A stretch of 64,000 bases of DNA from Prochilodus magdalenae (GCA_024036415.1 JAMWET010003419.1:610001-674000); one strand, 5' to 3'. Counted from the first letter of the stretch, positions 1 to 44,213 are shown. Notes: generated by a model from the sequence alone, not told the origin. Numbers and translations: made by a program.

Positions 1-1649
1 AAATACTAGTGATTCTGACTTCATGCCTCAAGCCTTACAAGGTCATATGGTGGATATGCAAGTACTTCTAAAATACACTGATCATTCATGTGTTGAACAA
101 TGTGAGGACGAAGCGTGTTATTTTATAACTGGGTGGATGGCAGTGGGATGACGCAGGCGTATGTGCTATAATAATATTTATCTATACTGCTGTTAACTAT
201 CCTTATTTCTATCTCCATCTTCATGAGACTGTATGAAATATTTGATTATAAAACTACAGAAGTGTTTTAGGCCTGCAGTTTAAACACATTTGTAAGTTAT
301 GATCCAATATAAGCCTATGAAATCAGAGTAGTCTGTGCTGCTTTTGATTTATGGAAATATGTTCAATATCATAGAACAAATCGTTACTCACAGCTGCAGA
401 GCTAGACATCACACGCTCTGCTCTCTTCCTGGAGGTAAATGCTGCCATCTGGTGCTGCACAGGCTACAGTTCCTCTATTTGACCACAGAGCTTTTTGTCT
501 GGTTTGAATGCAGCAGTGCTGAGTTTGAGCATTCTGTAAATCTACATAAGATGTCAGAAAGCCACATAAGTACAGAACATGTTTACCACAGGGTTCTTCA
601 GGGATCGTCATCATCGCCTTTATTCTAAGGACCTCTTATTTGTACACAGAGAAATAAGGGCAGTTATGGGTGAAGTTCAGCCCGGTGTCTGCGGGAGCTC
701 AGGCAGACTCCAGAAAAGTTCATTTTTTCACCGCAGGAGTCAATTTCACACCGATTTCACTCCGCCTGCCGCAAAGGTGTTCATTTCTGAATATTTCACA
801 AGTGTCGAAACCTCTGATTCCCAGAGCAATGCTGTTTCAGAAACTGTGGGGGCTTCCAGCGAGACTCTACCTGGGGGCTCCTCCGATCACCCCAATTCTG
901 AAGGTCACTTTATATGTTTTGTTGACTTTCTACATCCTCTACAAGTACGAACCACAGTCTAAATATAGGCTATGGTTGTGCAAAATTTACGTTAGACAAA
1001 ATGACTTTGCCAGAATTTTTGGTCACAGGCCACATTTTATCTTCGCACTGTATTAAATCCAGCAAATAAACATGAATGCTACATTAATATTTCAATTACA
1101 ACATTAACACATTACAATAACCTTTCACAATCAACGAAACATGTCACTTGAGCAGGGGGTTTCGACCCCCTTGTGTAAAACTGTATATTGTTACTGTCCA
1201 GTGACAAACATGTTTCTCTATTTTTGTATATTTTTACTTTAATGTATAATTAGATTAAGTGAGGCTTTCACGAGGAATGGGCCAACAGAAATGGCTCAAA
1301 ATGGCTTGGAAGAAATTGCAATATGTTTTTGCCATTTTGCCATCTTGTTGACATTTTGGAGATACTCTTTATCCAACTTTCAGAACAAAAAGACTTTTTC
1401 TTTGGTTTTTTGGTAAATAAGCACCATCACTGACTGCTTAACTGCACAGACTGTGCTTTTTGCACATATTCTGGTGATTCAGTGTATCACTTCTACATAA
1501 GGGTGAGTATAATTATGTTTATGCTACATGTACTGTATACTTAATAAGGACATATGAGTCTATAATTGGCTGCTATTGCAGAGTTCTGTCATTTATTTAA
1601 ATGTTCTGCTCCTATAACTTTCAATCTTATATAGCATACATATTATACA

Positions 1650-1660
<11 letters not shown>

Positions 1661-1717
<57 letters not shown>
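1661..1717. repeat. (TA)n microsatellite
   Basis: Pure alternating TA of about 57 bases. Unstable simple repeat in intergenic DNA. Confidence 0.95.
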
Positions 1718-1720
<3 letters not shown>

Positions 1721-2769
1721 CACACATTTATTTTTCCCTCTGCTCTTCTTTCTTTTTTATTTAGTACCTAATATTTAGATTGTAACTGGTAGTACTTGTA
1801 GTCCGGGAGCTGGTGCAGAGTAACTTCTGTTGAATTCATACTTTTACCAACAGCGGGGCAACCTACCATCAAAAAACACTGTGGTGTGGTATATTAGGAA
1901 TCACTGAAAAGCACAGTCTCTCCAGCTCAGTGTTAACATTACCAGTTGTTTATCCCTCTCCCTGCCTTTAGTGGTCGGAAGTTGCTATTTTGCTGCTGTC
2001 TATATCACTTCTTCCATTGGCTGCCTGTTCTTAAAGGATAGAACTAGCAGCAGAAGCTTTAGCATAATAGGCAAGAGGTTAGTATACGCTATTGGGGCAG
2101 CAGTGCCACTTCTTCATCCTCTTTTACATGGCCTGATTTGACTCACTATCTCTTTGGGTGTAAAGTGGTATTATGGGACAGACTGATACCTTCATTGGAT
2201 CTCTGGAACATAACAAGATAATGATGAGAGTCTTACAAATTGAACCTTTAAAGAATTTATAAAAGCAAAGCTATGCATATGATTCCGCCAGGGCCCAATG
2301 GCTTCTACAACCCCAATTTGTTGCTGCCATTGAGTTCTAAATGAGTTAATAATGGGTCTATGGAATTGGTTAATAACTGTATATGTACATTCTACACAGC
2401 ACTCCAACTTTTTCTGGAATTGTGGTTCCAGTTGTGTTTCAGGTCTGTTGGTTTTATGGTCTATTTTAAGTCCAGAGGAAGACGTCAAAACGATGAAGCA
2501 ATTCACTGTAGACTCCAGATGGAGCAGGCAGGCTATATGGTGAGTACTGGGAGTACTTCTTTAACAATAGTTCAGGTATGGGAGCCTAATAAAGCCATAT
2601 TTAGAAGAACGTTCAATAATTCCGAGAAAGAAAAAAGACACTGCAAGAGCTAAAGCGATGTGCAGAGGTGCACTGGAGCTACCGAGACTTTCTCGTTAGC
2701 ATTTCCTACACTGATTGCACTTCACATCGCACTGCAAATCCTCTTAAGGCATGCAGTAGTGTTTACTGT

Positions 2770-2820
2770 GTGTGAGAGAAAGAGAGAGGGAGAGCGAGGG
2801 AAAGAGAGAGAGAAAGAGGT
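2770..2820. repeat. GA-rich low-complexity tract
   Basis: Imperfect run of GAGA and GGGA units on the plus strand. Simple sequence with no coding content. Confidence 0.7.
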
Positions 2821-3228
2821 ATTTTGTAAGCCCAGAGGACTTGCTTATCTCACCAGTACATGCATCTTTGTCTCTCTGGAGCGTTTCGCCTTTCTATTTT
2901 CTTAAAGAAGCGAAAACAAATAAAGTTGCAAAAAGATGACGTGACATTGACGTTTCCCCTGCGCTGAATGGACTAAAGCAGACTACAGATAGGGCGACGC
3001 TGCTGTTCACTAGCTGATGCAACCCAGTCATGGGCCTAAAGGATGTCACAACATATTATGAATTAATAAACAGGACAGGGCAGAATGGGAACTATTCACA
3101 CATCCCAGTAAGACACAGTGAGCACTGTGGGAAAAAAACAACCAGTGTAGCCTGTGAGATGCTAACATATAGCTGCCTGTAGTGCTCAGGTCGACAGCCG
3201 TTCCGACCAGAAGCTAGCTTTTAATGTA

Positions 3229-3762
3229 CAGGGGTTGGACAATGAAACTGAAACACCTGGTTTTAGACCACAATCATTTATTAGTATGGTGTAAGGGCCT
3301 CCTTTTGTGGCCAATACAGCATCAGTTGGTCTTGGGAATGACATATACTGCGTCCTGCACAGTGGTCAGAGGGATTTTAAGCCATTCTTCTTGCAGGATA
3401 GTGGCCAGGTCACTACGTGATGCTGGTGGAGGTTCGTCCTTCTTGGTGGTATGCTGACATTACCCTGGATACCGTGGCTCTTGATACATCACAAAGACTT
3501 GCTGTCTTGGTCACAGATGCGCCAGCAAGACGTGCACCAACAATCTGTCCTCTTTTGAACTCTGGTATGTCACCCATAATGTTGTGTGCATTGCAGTATT
3601 TTGAGCAGAACTGTGCTCTTACCTGCTAACTGAACCTTCACACTCTGCTCTTACTGGTGCAATGTGCAATTAATGAAGATTGGCCACCAGGCTGGTCCAA
3701 TTTGGCCATGAGACCTCCCACACTAAAATGACAGGTGTTTCAGTTTCATTGTCCAACTCCTG
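3229..3762 (-). mobile_element. Short Tc1/mariner-like element with terminal inverted repeats
   Basis: The left end reads CAGGGGTTGGACAATGAAAC and the right end is its near-perfect reverse complement. Inverted repeats of about 30 bases match to the motif AGGTGTTTCAGTTTCATTG. TA dinucleotides at 3227-3228 and 3763-3764 are the expected Tc1-type target duplication. At 534 bp it is too short for a full transposase gene of about 1 kb. The inside reads best on the minus strand as a decayed transposase fragment, with no intact frame. It is an internally deleted, non-autonomous copy. Confidence 0.8.
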
Positions 3763-3764
3763 TA

Positions 3765-6700
3765 AATATATACAGATCGCCTAAAAAAATATTTAAATAT
3801 AATAAATGACTATAAAAACTGTATATTCTAAACAGACTGTAGTCAGGCGAGGTAGCAGTTAGTTATTGCACATTCTTTGGGTAGCTTATTAAGAATTTTT
3901 GCACATCAAGAGTTTTTTTTTTTGCATAGAAAAATATATATTGCACACTTGAGGACAAAGAGTGCCTAACTTTCTTTAGACTCTGTACAGACCCCTTGGT
4001 TTTATGCTATAGACGCATCTCCACATTTGCCACCAGTAAAAACGTGTTGGTGACTGGGCAGGGTCTGTGGGTCGAACTCTGTACACAAGCCCAAGGTTAT
4101 ATATTTGTGAGCATGATCTGTTTTTCTCTCACTCGCTAAATACCTATTATGTGCAAGTCTCTCTACATTGTCTCTAATCTCTCTAACCAGTCACTGTCTC
4201 ACAACCCATCCCCTTTTCATTCTACCCTCTCAGAAAACAAAAGTAGAACAGCAAAAGCTTTTGGATTTAGTCTTTCAGGCCTTATGGGCCATTGATAAAA
4301 ATGGCTGCACTGAAGGTACTAGGCTGCTTGTTATAACTCCTAAGTGCATGTAACGCCACAGCATGCTCAGTATCTGTTATTCAAGGAAGCAGAAGCAATC
4401 ATTTCACATTTAACTCATTAAGAAAGGGCTAATCGTCCCGTGTGCCTCTCCCTCCCGTTAATTACCCCATGGTGCTAGTTAGAAAGGCTAATATACTTGG
4501 CATTTTATAAGAAATCTACATTTAGTAAATGATGCCGTCCTCACATGCAGCCCAGTTGGACACAACCCCTTTACCATTTTCTCTTCAACTCCTCTGGGTG
4601 CCTTGGGGTTATACCAAGCCCCCTTCTGTTCTCTGAAGAGTTGTAATGTAATTTAGAGCATTTTTCTCCAACAGGCCAGAGTTCTTTAGTTTTCTTAGGT
4701 AGATGATTTTATTTGCTCTACGCATATGGCAACTTCTCTCACTGATACACACACACAGCCAAAAAATCTTAAAGCCTTCAGACTCAAGCTCCAACTGCCC
4801 TGACCTGGTGCCCTGTTTGCAGGTAGTGGCAACCGCTTCTGCAGCTGTTCTAGCCTGTGCTGATTTGGTGGCCATGCACCCCTTTCTTGCTTAGAACATT
4901 CATTAATACTTCTCATGAAAACCCACACCAGACTTCCTGTTTTGCCTAGGTCCCGTTTCCCACGTTGGGTAAGATAACACACAGTCTCCCGCTGAGGCAT
5001 TCCCATTAAAATGTCTTCAGATAATGGCTCTCATTTGCTAACTAAGCTGTTTCTGTACTGACACAAGGCTTCATTTTTTACTTGAGCCTGCCCCAATAAG
5101 GTGGGGCAATATGGAGATGAGAGGTACTTTGAAAGCTTAGAGGCTGACAACTCAGAAACACAGCTTTAGAACGCTTGGCAAGTCAGGAACACAACTGCTG
5201 CTTGGTCAAGTGAGGAACATCAGTGGCACAGGCTCTGAATGGTCAACAAGTAAGGAACACAGCATCTGAGTTAACAAATTAGGAACCCATCCTATGAGTG
5301 GTTGAGAAGCACAGGGTCTAATTGGCTGGTAAGTCAGAAGCACAGAGTCTGATTAGTCAACAAGTGAGGAACACCCTCTGATTGGTCAACAAGTCAGGAA
5401 CACAGTCATGCTAACAATAATGCTAACCCTGTTCACCACAGCATGATCTTTTAAATTTCTTCTCTTTAAGGTTCACTGATAACATTTGTGTGGTTGTATG
5501 TACCAAACACTGACTGTGGATGTGATGTCTGCCAGAGTCACTTGTCTGTTTACATGGACGGTTCTAGCCAGGCACCGCAAGTCACTACCATTAAGCACCT
5601 GTGGAGGCCACTGCGCTGTCCACTGTGGATGGAAATTCTTTCTATGATGTATTCCCGGTACACACGGGACCCTGTGGAACAAGGAATGTTAAATGCTCAA
5701 CTTTGTAAACTGAACATCCCTCCTGTCTGGCCCCCACTGTCAAACCTCGTTCAAATAACTCATGTCACTTTTCTATGAGCACAATGGCCAGTGTTAAGCC
5801 TCACTCACAAGATAACACCTGGTAACTTACACAGGTGTGGGTGTTCCCAAGCCATCCCCTGAGGTAACGCCAACTCATAATGAACTTGCATGCTGCTACC
5901 CCATGACTTTTGGTATGTCAGTTTGTTTTAATACAGTGGTACTGGACTTATAGACTGTATAAAGGCTTAGAAGTTTAATCAGTCATGTGAAAAACCTAAC
6001 CTTTGAATGATTTTCACTGAGCACACAGTATCTCTTTAAAACAGAAGATGGAAACTGTAGAATGTGGTAAACACAGAAGCGTGTCCCAAAAGTTTTTAGA
6101 ATCATACCAGGTGGGTAGCAGCCAAAGAGGTGCTGACAGGATGAGCGTCCTCTCCATGTTGGCCGCAGTCCCAAATGACTAGAACACATGTCAATTTAAT
6201 TGTCCAGGCAGAATAACAACAGCGTGCACACACATCTTCCTCACTGAAGTAGCGACATAACCACTGAACAGAATCCTTAGCAAACTTAGCATACCAGCCT
6301 AAAAGCCCAACACATGCCGGTTATGGTGGTGATCACTTTATCAGCTTTCATTGTGGCTGACCAGCATTCAAAGCACAACATCAACACCACGATGCTGCTT
6401 TTTGTAGCAGGGATGGGCTAGCATGCTACAAACGCTTTCAGGCATCTAGCTAAAGTGTATAAGTAGATAAGTGTGGTGTGTAGAATAAAGAGGTAACATT
6501 ACTCAGGCCTAACACCTGACGTTTCATCAAACAAACAATTCTAATTTCATATTCAACAAACCGCTAACATGACCTCATGTCATGACCACAGGCTAGTTAT
6601 CAAATGCTCTCACTTCCTCTCCTCTGTGAACCAAGTTTAGCCAACACAAACCGAATATAATAAAAGACTACAGCGATTGCGGTATAAATTAATAAATAGA

Positions 6701-7827
6701 TTTTAATATTTAAACAATCATATTTTGTCTGCTGTTACACTAGAAGAAAAGGCAAACCTAAGGACAAATGCACTGATAAGCTTACATTAGCATTAGCAAG
6801 ATTATATTAGCATACAGTATATAGCATTTGACCGCTAGCTGCAAATAGGCTAAAAGGTTAGGAAGGAGATCTCCCACAAATCCATAATCCTGATGGCTGG
6901 AAATGTCAAAGAATGTCACACTGAGAGACAGTACTTTTGCATGTGTAGCTCAGCAAATATTACCCAAACGTCACACAGTGCAAACAGAGTCAATATGCTG
7001 AAACCTTACTGTAGAAGGTTGAATGGTTCTCCTCGTTCAGCTGGCATGAGTTCTGTTGAGTTAGAATCTGCCATTCTGGTGGTCACCAGCTTAGAGGTTT
7101 TTTTTCTCAATGTGGATTCTGAATATTAAGATACTGGCTGATTTAGACCGCATTTTTCATGATTACAATTGTATCGCGTTCTGGCATTGTTTAGGTGATT
7201 CATCATCATGAGGCCCTTTTCTCAGATGTACCTATCTGCACCACTGTACTTCAGCATGATATAAGTATAGTTAATTCTTCCTCTTTTCAGTGGTGGATGA
7301 TGTATTCACGCTATGTAGTTGAGTTAAAGCAGAGAAACCCATGGTAAAATATTTATCTAAAGGTCCCCGCTTTAGACTTCCATGGGAGTAAAGATACAAT
7401 ATTTTGTATTTACCTTCAAATGTACTTAAATATGAAGAGTAAATGTAGCATGATTTATTACGGCTCTAATGTTCTACTATCATTTCTGGAACAGAACTCT
7501 TACTCAGCTCAGTGTAGGTGAGTAGACTCTAGTGTCTCTCTGTCCACCAGTCTTTAATAGAAGCTCATTCATTAGTCTGACACTGACGTCTATTACAGTA
7601 ATCATGAGCACAGAACACTGAAGGAGAACAGTTTCCATCAGCTAGAACCAAGCTCTGTCCAACAGGTCAAAACACGCCCAAAAGAGAGAGCATGCTGTAG
7701 CCTGATTGGTGGACTCGTTTCACGCTTCTTTCATTTGGACATGCTACATTCTTATGCACAGATAAACAAAAAGTAGGAAGGACAGGTTTGGCTATAATGT
7801 AGTGGAATAAACAGTCAGATATAAGCT
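3765..7827. other. Intergenic DNA, no gene recognised
   Basis: No frame here is supported as coding. The only structure I see is the degenerate tandem array at about 5140-5405. The rest is AT-rich unique-looking sequence. Confidence 0.5.
5140..5405. repeat. Degenerate tandem repeat, unit about 36-45 bp
   Basis: The phrases 'caagtcaggaacacag' and 'tctgattggtcaa' recur with many changes across about 265 bases, in seven or so diverged units. It looks like an old minisatellite that has stopped homogenising. Confidence 0.7.
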
Positions 7828-10800
7828 ACACCAACACACTACTTACAATACACTAACACATTACACTTTCTAACTTACTGTACACCAACACGCTACTTAC
7901 AATACACTAACACATTACACTTTCTAACTTACTGTACACCAACACGCTACTTACAGTACACTAACACATTACACTTACTGAGTTACTGTACACCAACACG
8001 CTACTTACAGTACACTAACACATTACACTTACTGAGTTACTGTACACCAACACACTACTTACAGCGCACTAACGCATTACACTTACTGAGTTACTGTACA
8101 CCAACACGCTACTTACAGCACAGTAACACATTACACTTACTGAGTTACTGTACACCAACACACTACTTACAGTACACTAACACATTACACTTACTGAGTT
8201 ACTGTACACCAACACGCTACTTACAGTACACTAACACATTACACTTACTGAGTTACTGTACACCAACACACTACTTACAGTACACTAACACATTACACTT
8301 ACTGAGTTACTGTACACCAACACGTTACTTACACTACACTAACACATTACACTTACTGAGTTACTGTACACCAACACGCTACTTACAGTACACTAACACA
8401 TTACACTTACTGAGTTACTGTACACCAACACACTTAAAATACACTAACACATTACACTTACTGAGTTACTGTACACCAACACGCTACTTACAGCACACTA
8501 ACGCATTACACTTACTGAGTTACTGTACACCAACATACTACTTACAGCACACTAACAAATTACACTTACTGAGTTACCGTACACCAACATGCTGCTTACA
8601 GTACACTAACACTTTACACTTACAGAGCTACTGTACACCAACACGCTACTTACAGTACACTAACGCATTACACTTACCGAGTTACTGTACACCAACACAC
8701 TACTTACAGTACACTAACACACTACATCTACTGAGTTACTACTGTATACCAACACACTACTTACAGTACACTAACACACTATACCTACTGAGTTACTACT
8801 GTATACCAACACACTACTTACAGTACACTAACACATTACACTTACTGAGCTACTGTGCACCAACACGCTACTTACAGTACACTAACGCATTACACTTACT
8901 GAGTTACTGTACACCAACACACTACTTACAACACACTAACACATAACACTTACTGAGTTACTATACACCAACACACTACTTTCAGTACACTAACACATTA
9001 CACTTACTGAGCTACTGTGCAGCAACACGCTACTTACAGTACACTAACGCATTACACTTACTGAGTTACTGTACACCAACACACTACTTACAACACACTA
9101 ACACAACACTTACTGAGTTACTATACACCAACACACTGCTTTCAGTACACTAACACACTACACTTACTGAGTTACTGTGCACCAACACACTACTTACAGT
9201 ACACTAACACATTACACTTACTGAGTTACTGCACACCAACACACTACTTACAGTACACTAACACATTACACTTACTGAGTTACTGTACACCAACACACTA
9301 CTTACAGTACACTAACACATTACACTTACTGAGTTACTGTACACCAACACGCTACTTACAGTACACTAACACATTACACTTACCGAGTTACTGTGCACCA
9401 ACACACTACTTACAGCACACTAACACATTACACTTACCGAGTTACTGTACACCAACACACTACTTACAGTACACTAACACAACACTTACTGAGTTACTAT
9501 ACACCAACACGCTACTTACAGTACACTAACACATAACACTTACTGAGTTACTATACACCAACACGCTACTTACAGTACACTAACACATTACACTTACTGA
9601 GCTACTGTGCACCAACACGCTACTTACAGTACACTAACACATTACACTTACTGAGTTACTGTGCACTAACACATTACACTTACTGAGTTACTGTACACCA
9701 ACACACTACTTACAATACACTAACACATTACACTTTCTAACTTACTGTACACCAACACGCTACTTACAGTACACTAACACATTACACTTACTGAGCTACT
9801 GTGCACCAACACGCTACTTACAATACACTAACACATTACACTTACTGAGTTACTATACACCAACACACTACTTTTAGTACACTAACACACTACACTTACT
9901 GAGTTACTACGGTACACCAACACACTACTTACACCACACTAACACATTGCACTTACTGAGTTACTCTACACCAACACGCTACTTAGAGTACACTAACACA
10001 TTACACTTACTGTGTTACTGTACACCAACACACTACTTACAGTACACTAACGCATTACACTTACTGAGTTACTGTACACCAACACGCTACTTACAATACA
10101 CTAACACATTACACTTTCTAACTTACTGTACACCAACACGCTACTTACAGTACACTAACACATTACACTTACTGAGTTACTGTACACCAACACACTTACA
10201 ATACACTAACACATTACACTTACCGAGTTACTGTACACCAACACACTTACAATACACTAACACATTACACTTACTGAGTTACTGTACACCAACACACTAC
10301 TTACAATACACTAACACATTACACTTTCTAACTTACTGTACACCAACACGCTACTTACAGTACACTAACACATTACACTTATTGAGTTACTGTACACCAA
10401 CACACTTACAATACACTAACACATTACACTTACTGAGTTACTACTGTACACCAACACGCTACTTACAGTACACTAACACATTACACTTACTGAGCTACTG
10501 TGCACCAACACGCTACTTACAATACACTAACACATTACACTTACTGAGTTACTATACACCAACACACTACTTTTAGTACACTAACACACTACACTTACTG
10601 AGTTACTACTGTACACCAACACACTACTTACACCACACTAACACATTGCACTTACTGAGTTACTCTACACCAACACGCTACTTAGAGTACACTAACACAT
10701 TACACTTACTGTGTTACTGTACACCAACACACTACTTACAGTACACTAACGCATTACACTTACTGAGTTACTGTACACCAACACGCTACTTACAATACAC

Positions 10801-11575
10801 TAACACATTACACTTTCTAACTTACTGTACACCAACACGCTACTTACAGTACACTAACACATTACACTTACTGAGTTACTGTACACCAACACACTTACAA
10901 TACACTAACACATTACACTTACCGAGTTACTGTACACCAACACACTTACAATACACTAACACATTACACTTACTGAGTTACTGTACACCAACACGCTACT
11001 TACAGTACACTAACACATTACACTTACTGAGTTACTGTACACCGACACACTACTTACAGCACACTAACACATTACACTTACTGAGTTACTCTACACCGAC
11101 ACACTACTTACACTACACTAACACATTACACTTACTGAGTTACTGTACACCAACACACTACTTACAGTACACCAACACATTACACTTACTGAGTTACTGT
11201 ACACCAACACGCTACTTACAATACACTAACACATTACACTTACTGAGTTATTGTACACCAACACGCTACTTACAGTGCACTAACGCATTACACTTACTGA
11301 GTTACTGTACACCAACACACTACTTACAGCACACTAACGCATTACACTTACTGAGTTACTGTAAACCAACACGCTACTTACAATACACTAACACATTACA
11401 CTTACTGAGTTACTGTACACCAACACGCTACTTACAGTACACTAACACATTACACTTACTGAGTTACTGTAAACCAACACGCTACTTACAATACACTAAC
11501 ACATTACACTTACTGAGTTACTGTACACCAACACGCTACTTACAGTACACTAACACATTACACTTACTGAGTACT
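7828..11575. repeat. 54-bp minisatellite, about 69 units
   Basis: The unit is built from TACACCAACACGCTACTTAC, AGTACACTAACACATTAC and ACTTACTGAGTTACTG. Variants include units with TTTCTAACTTACT, units that lost CTACTT, and units with an extra TAC triplet. The period of 54 is a multiple of three, so long frames open by default (9947-10576 and 10646-11599 on the plus strand, 18-residue period). These frames show no signal peptide, domain or unique flank, and I do not call them genes. A segment of about 535 bp is duplicated with a 699-bp offset inside the array. The array lies about 1.6 kb upstream of the dpys start codon. Confidence 0.97.
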
Positions 11576-11611
11576 TACTCTGCGTGTAAGCATTATTAAT
11601 CAGTGGTTCTA

Positions 11612-12075
11612 TTTTGTTATTCTAAAGTTGTGTATTTGGGAAAAGTGATTGGTCATATTCAGGTTTGCCCCAGAGGAGCCCAAGTAGAAGCTCTTGTCAA
11701 GTTCACTGTTCCATCCATGAATGGACATTTGAAAGGAGTCTTTGGGATGGAAGGGCAGTACAGACATTATTGCAAAAATCATATTTCAGTTTCTGCACCT
11801 TTAACCAGCCTGCTCAGTCCAAAGGTTCCTTTTTTGTTTGGATGGAGAGTTGCCAACTGGCCTTTGATAATCGCAAGGCATTACTCAGTAGCGCCCCACT
11901 TTTGACTCGGTCCTGATTTTGGTAAGCCATTTAAACTTGCTACTGATGCCAGTGACTTTGCTTTGGGGCAGTTGTGCCGCAGAATGACTCTTTGGGATTA
12001 GAGCATCCTGAAAATCCAAAGCACATTAGAAAACCACCAGAAACTAATGGAAATGTATTAATGGCTCTTCTGACT
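11612..12075 (+). pseudogene. Ty3/gypsy-type retrotransposon fragment (RT thumb to RNase H)
   Basis: Translated pieces follow the order seen at the end of a Ty3/gypsy reverse transcriptase and the start of RNase H. First comes 'YLGKVIGHIQVCPRGAQVEA'. Next is a segment like 'FGMEGQYRHYCKN', where the family has FLGMAGYYRRF. Then come 'APLTSLLSPK' and 'CQLAFDNRKALLSSAPLL', and after a frame change 'KPFKLATDASDFALG', which carries the first RNase H aspartate. Frame changes and stops break it, for example near 11905-11935. No LTR, gag or integrase is visible nearby, so it is an isolated, dead fragment. It starts within 40 bases of the end of the 54-bp array. Confidence 0.85.
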
Positions 12076-13159
12076 TTTTTCAGCCTTTAGGAATCTACCA
12101 CTGAATGTGATGAATATTAAAACCAGGACGGTTATTAATTCTGTGAGCCAACAAAATCATGTGGTATTTAAGAAAATAAGCCCCCCTTCTGCCCACCATC
12201 ACCAGCTGTGTGTCTGGTAAAGGCGATAAATATTAAGGTGGTAAAGTTTGTGTGATTATGGAAAGTTCTGATGATACTGCATTATTATCCATCAGCAAGT
12301 GAAGTTAATGTAGTGGTCACCAGAAACTGACAGCATGTCATCGCCAACCATAATGGCAACTTTACAGGAGAGGACAAAGACTTTAACTTGAATGTAAGTC
12401 AAGAGAACCAGACAGTGTCTCAAGCAAATTTGGCCCATTTCTGTTTATGAATCATTAAATTCTCACATAGTGTAAACAGCAGCTGCTGTGTTCAAATGAT
12501 GCATAAAAGTAAACTCAATAAAAATGGAGATTCATGTTTTTCTTGGACAGGGACAATATGCTGCTCTTTGGACACTGATATGCTGGCCAACCAGCACGGC
12601 CATGTTGGGTGACCAGCTAACCAGACCCAGACAAGCACCGGACAGCCTAATTTTTTTTTTTTCTTTGTTTGTATTGAGTTAGTTAGTTAGTTAGTTAGCT
12701 AGTTAGCTAGCTAGCTAGCTTGTGGGTGATACCCAGGATACATTACTGACCAGTGGTCAGAGGTGGGTGAGGTACATACTGCTTTTGAGGGAGAAAGTAG
12801 AAATGTAGTGTTACCTGATTGAAAGGTGAAGCTTATATACATCCTACATGACTTAATATGGGAGATTTATTGGAGCAGCTGATGAAGTGGGGGCGGAACT
12901 TCTTCAGTGTATCCGAGGTCAGGTTTCATGAAAAGGGGGCGTGCTTGGAGGGCGATAAGAGTTCACTACAGTCCTCTAGATGAAAGCCTGCACGCCCAAA
13001 TCTACAGTACTGTCGGACATTGTGGCTTTGCTGTGTTGTTCCGTGTGCGTCGGGGCAGTGCTGGTTTCTGCGCCGCTGGGTCAGAGGAGTGAAACTTTAC
13101 TGGGCTAATATCACTCACCACAGGCTAGTAGCAGGCTCACCAGGCTGTATTAGCCGAGT
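12076..13159. other. Upstream region of dpys; no other gene seen
   Basis: This holds the tail of the retroelement fragment, a TTAG/CTAG simple repeat (12672-12720) and the presumed dpys promoter and 5' UTR. I see no clear TATA box at a convincing distance. The last 140 bases before the ATG are richer in G+C than the DNA to the left, which would suit a short 5' UTR. This is inference only. Confidence 0.4.
12672..12720. repeat. (TTAG)/(CTAG) tetranucleotide repeat
   Basis: Runs of TTAG turning into CTAG units next to a T-rich tract. Confidence 0.85.
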
Positions 13160-43226
<30,067 letters not shown>

Positions 43227-44211
43227 ATTCCTGGGAAGAGAATGGATTTCCTCAGGGAGTCGTTTCTGTCAGGGTGGAGAATTGTTCATTATTCCTGAAG
43301 GACTGAGCACGGTTCATCAACCAGCCTCAATGGCTGAGAATTCAATTCTTCTTCTGAGTGGGCAGATGTTATAGCACATCTGTCAAGGTTGAACCTGTTC
43401 TTGAATATGATGTATTGAATTTTCCCATGCTTATCTCAGCAGCACATCAGCCTGGAAATGACACCAAACCATTTCAGCAGCATTCAGACAAAGCAGATTC
43501 AGGAGAGACTATTTAAATAATACACAGTGTTAATGCGCTAATGTGGACCTTGTCTTGTGGGGCCAGAAGTGACTTTGTAATTCCCACAGCTTGTTAAACT
43601 TTTGGTGCTAGACTGTGGTGAAAACCACTGCTAACAATCGCAGGTGCCCTCTGAAGCCCACTCCCAAATTCTTCTAGCCTGTGCTCTTCTGGGAGAGGTG
43701 CATAAGTGCCTTACATGTGCTCTGGTGAAAAGTCCCCTTGTGAAAGTTACAGTATTGTGAGAATCGTTTACTCAAAGCATTACAGTAAATGTTCTTAAAG
43801 GTGCTTAAAGTAAAAACCTAACTAATGTCAGGCAGGTAGGGAATCCACCTATGTGAACAGAGCTTTTCTGATGACGCTCTTTTTGAAATGTAAAAGTAAG
43901 AAGTATTAGGTGCCAGAAATACTCAGTGAGTTACTCATACACTAGCAGTTAGAGTTTCAGACATGTCTGCTCATTGAAGGCTCTCTTAATATTTATCTTA
44001 ATGCTTTACTATAGAATGCAAATGAAGACATCAAAACTATCCCATAGCTCTCATGGAATTATACAGTCCACCTTAAAAACCTCCACAATTGAACTGTACA
44101 GAGGGATGAAATGAAGGTAATTCTAATTAGGAAGCAATTTTGGACCGATTCTATTGGTCTATCCATCATGAATATTGAAATGAAAGAGATGAACGTTTGA
44201 TCCATCAAGAG
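43227..44211 (+). other. Probable dpys 3' UTR and intergenic DNA
   Basis: No gene or repeat is recognised. No canonical AATAAA was found at an obvious position, so the transcript end is unknown. Confidence 0.4.
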
Positions 44212-44213
44212 TA

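Larger units (their letters stand above)
1..3226. other. Intergenic DNA, no gene recognised
   Basis: No reading frame here resembles a known protein and none has convincing splice sites. The short frames are what AT-rich vertebrate DNA gives by chance. By synteny (inference) the left neighbour would be lrp12, so untranslated sequence of that gene could lie here, but nothing shows it. The stretch holds a (TA)n tract and a purine-rich GA tract at about 2770-2820. Confidence 0.5.

Noticed and set aside
7828..11575. CRISPR-like array
   Set aside because: The repeats are directly adjacent, with no unique spacers, and the setting is a vertebrate genome.
9947..11599. Two long plus-strand reading frames (209 and 317 codons) with an 18-residue period
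   Set aside because: They lie wholly within the 54-bp minisatellite, start at a repeat-internal ATG, and have no unique sequence, promoter or domain. A period divisible by three makes open frames likely by chance.
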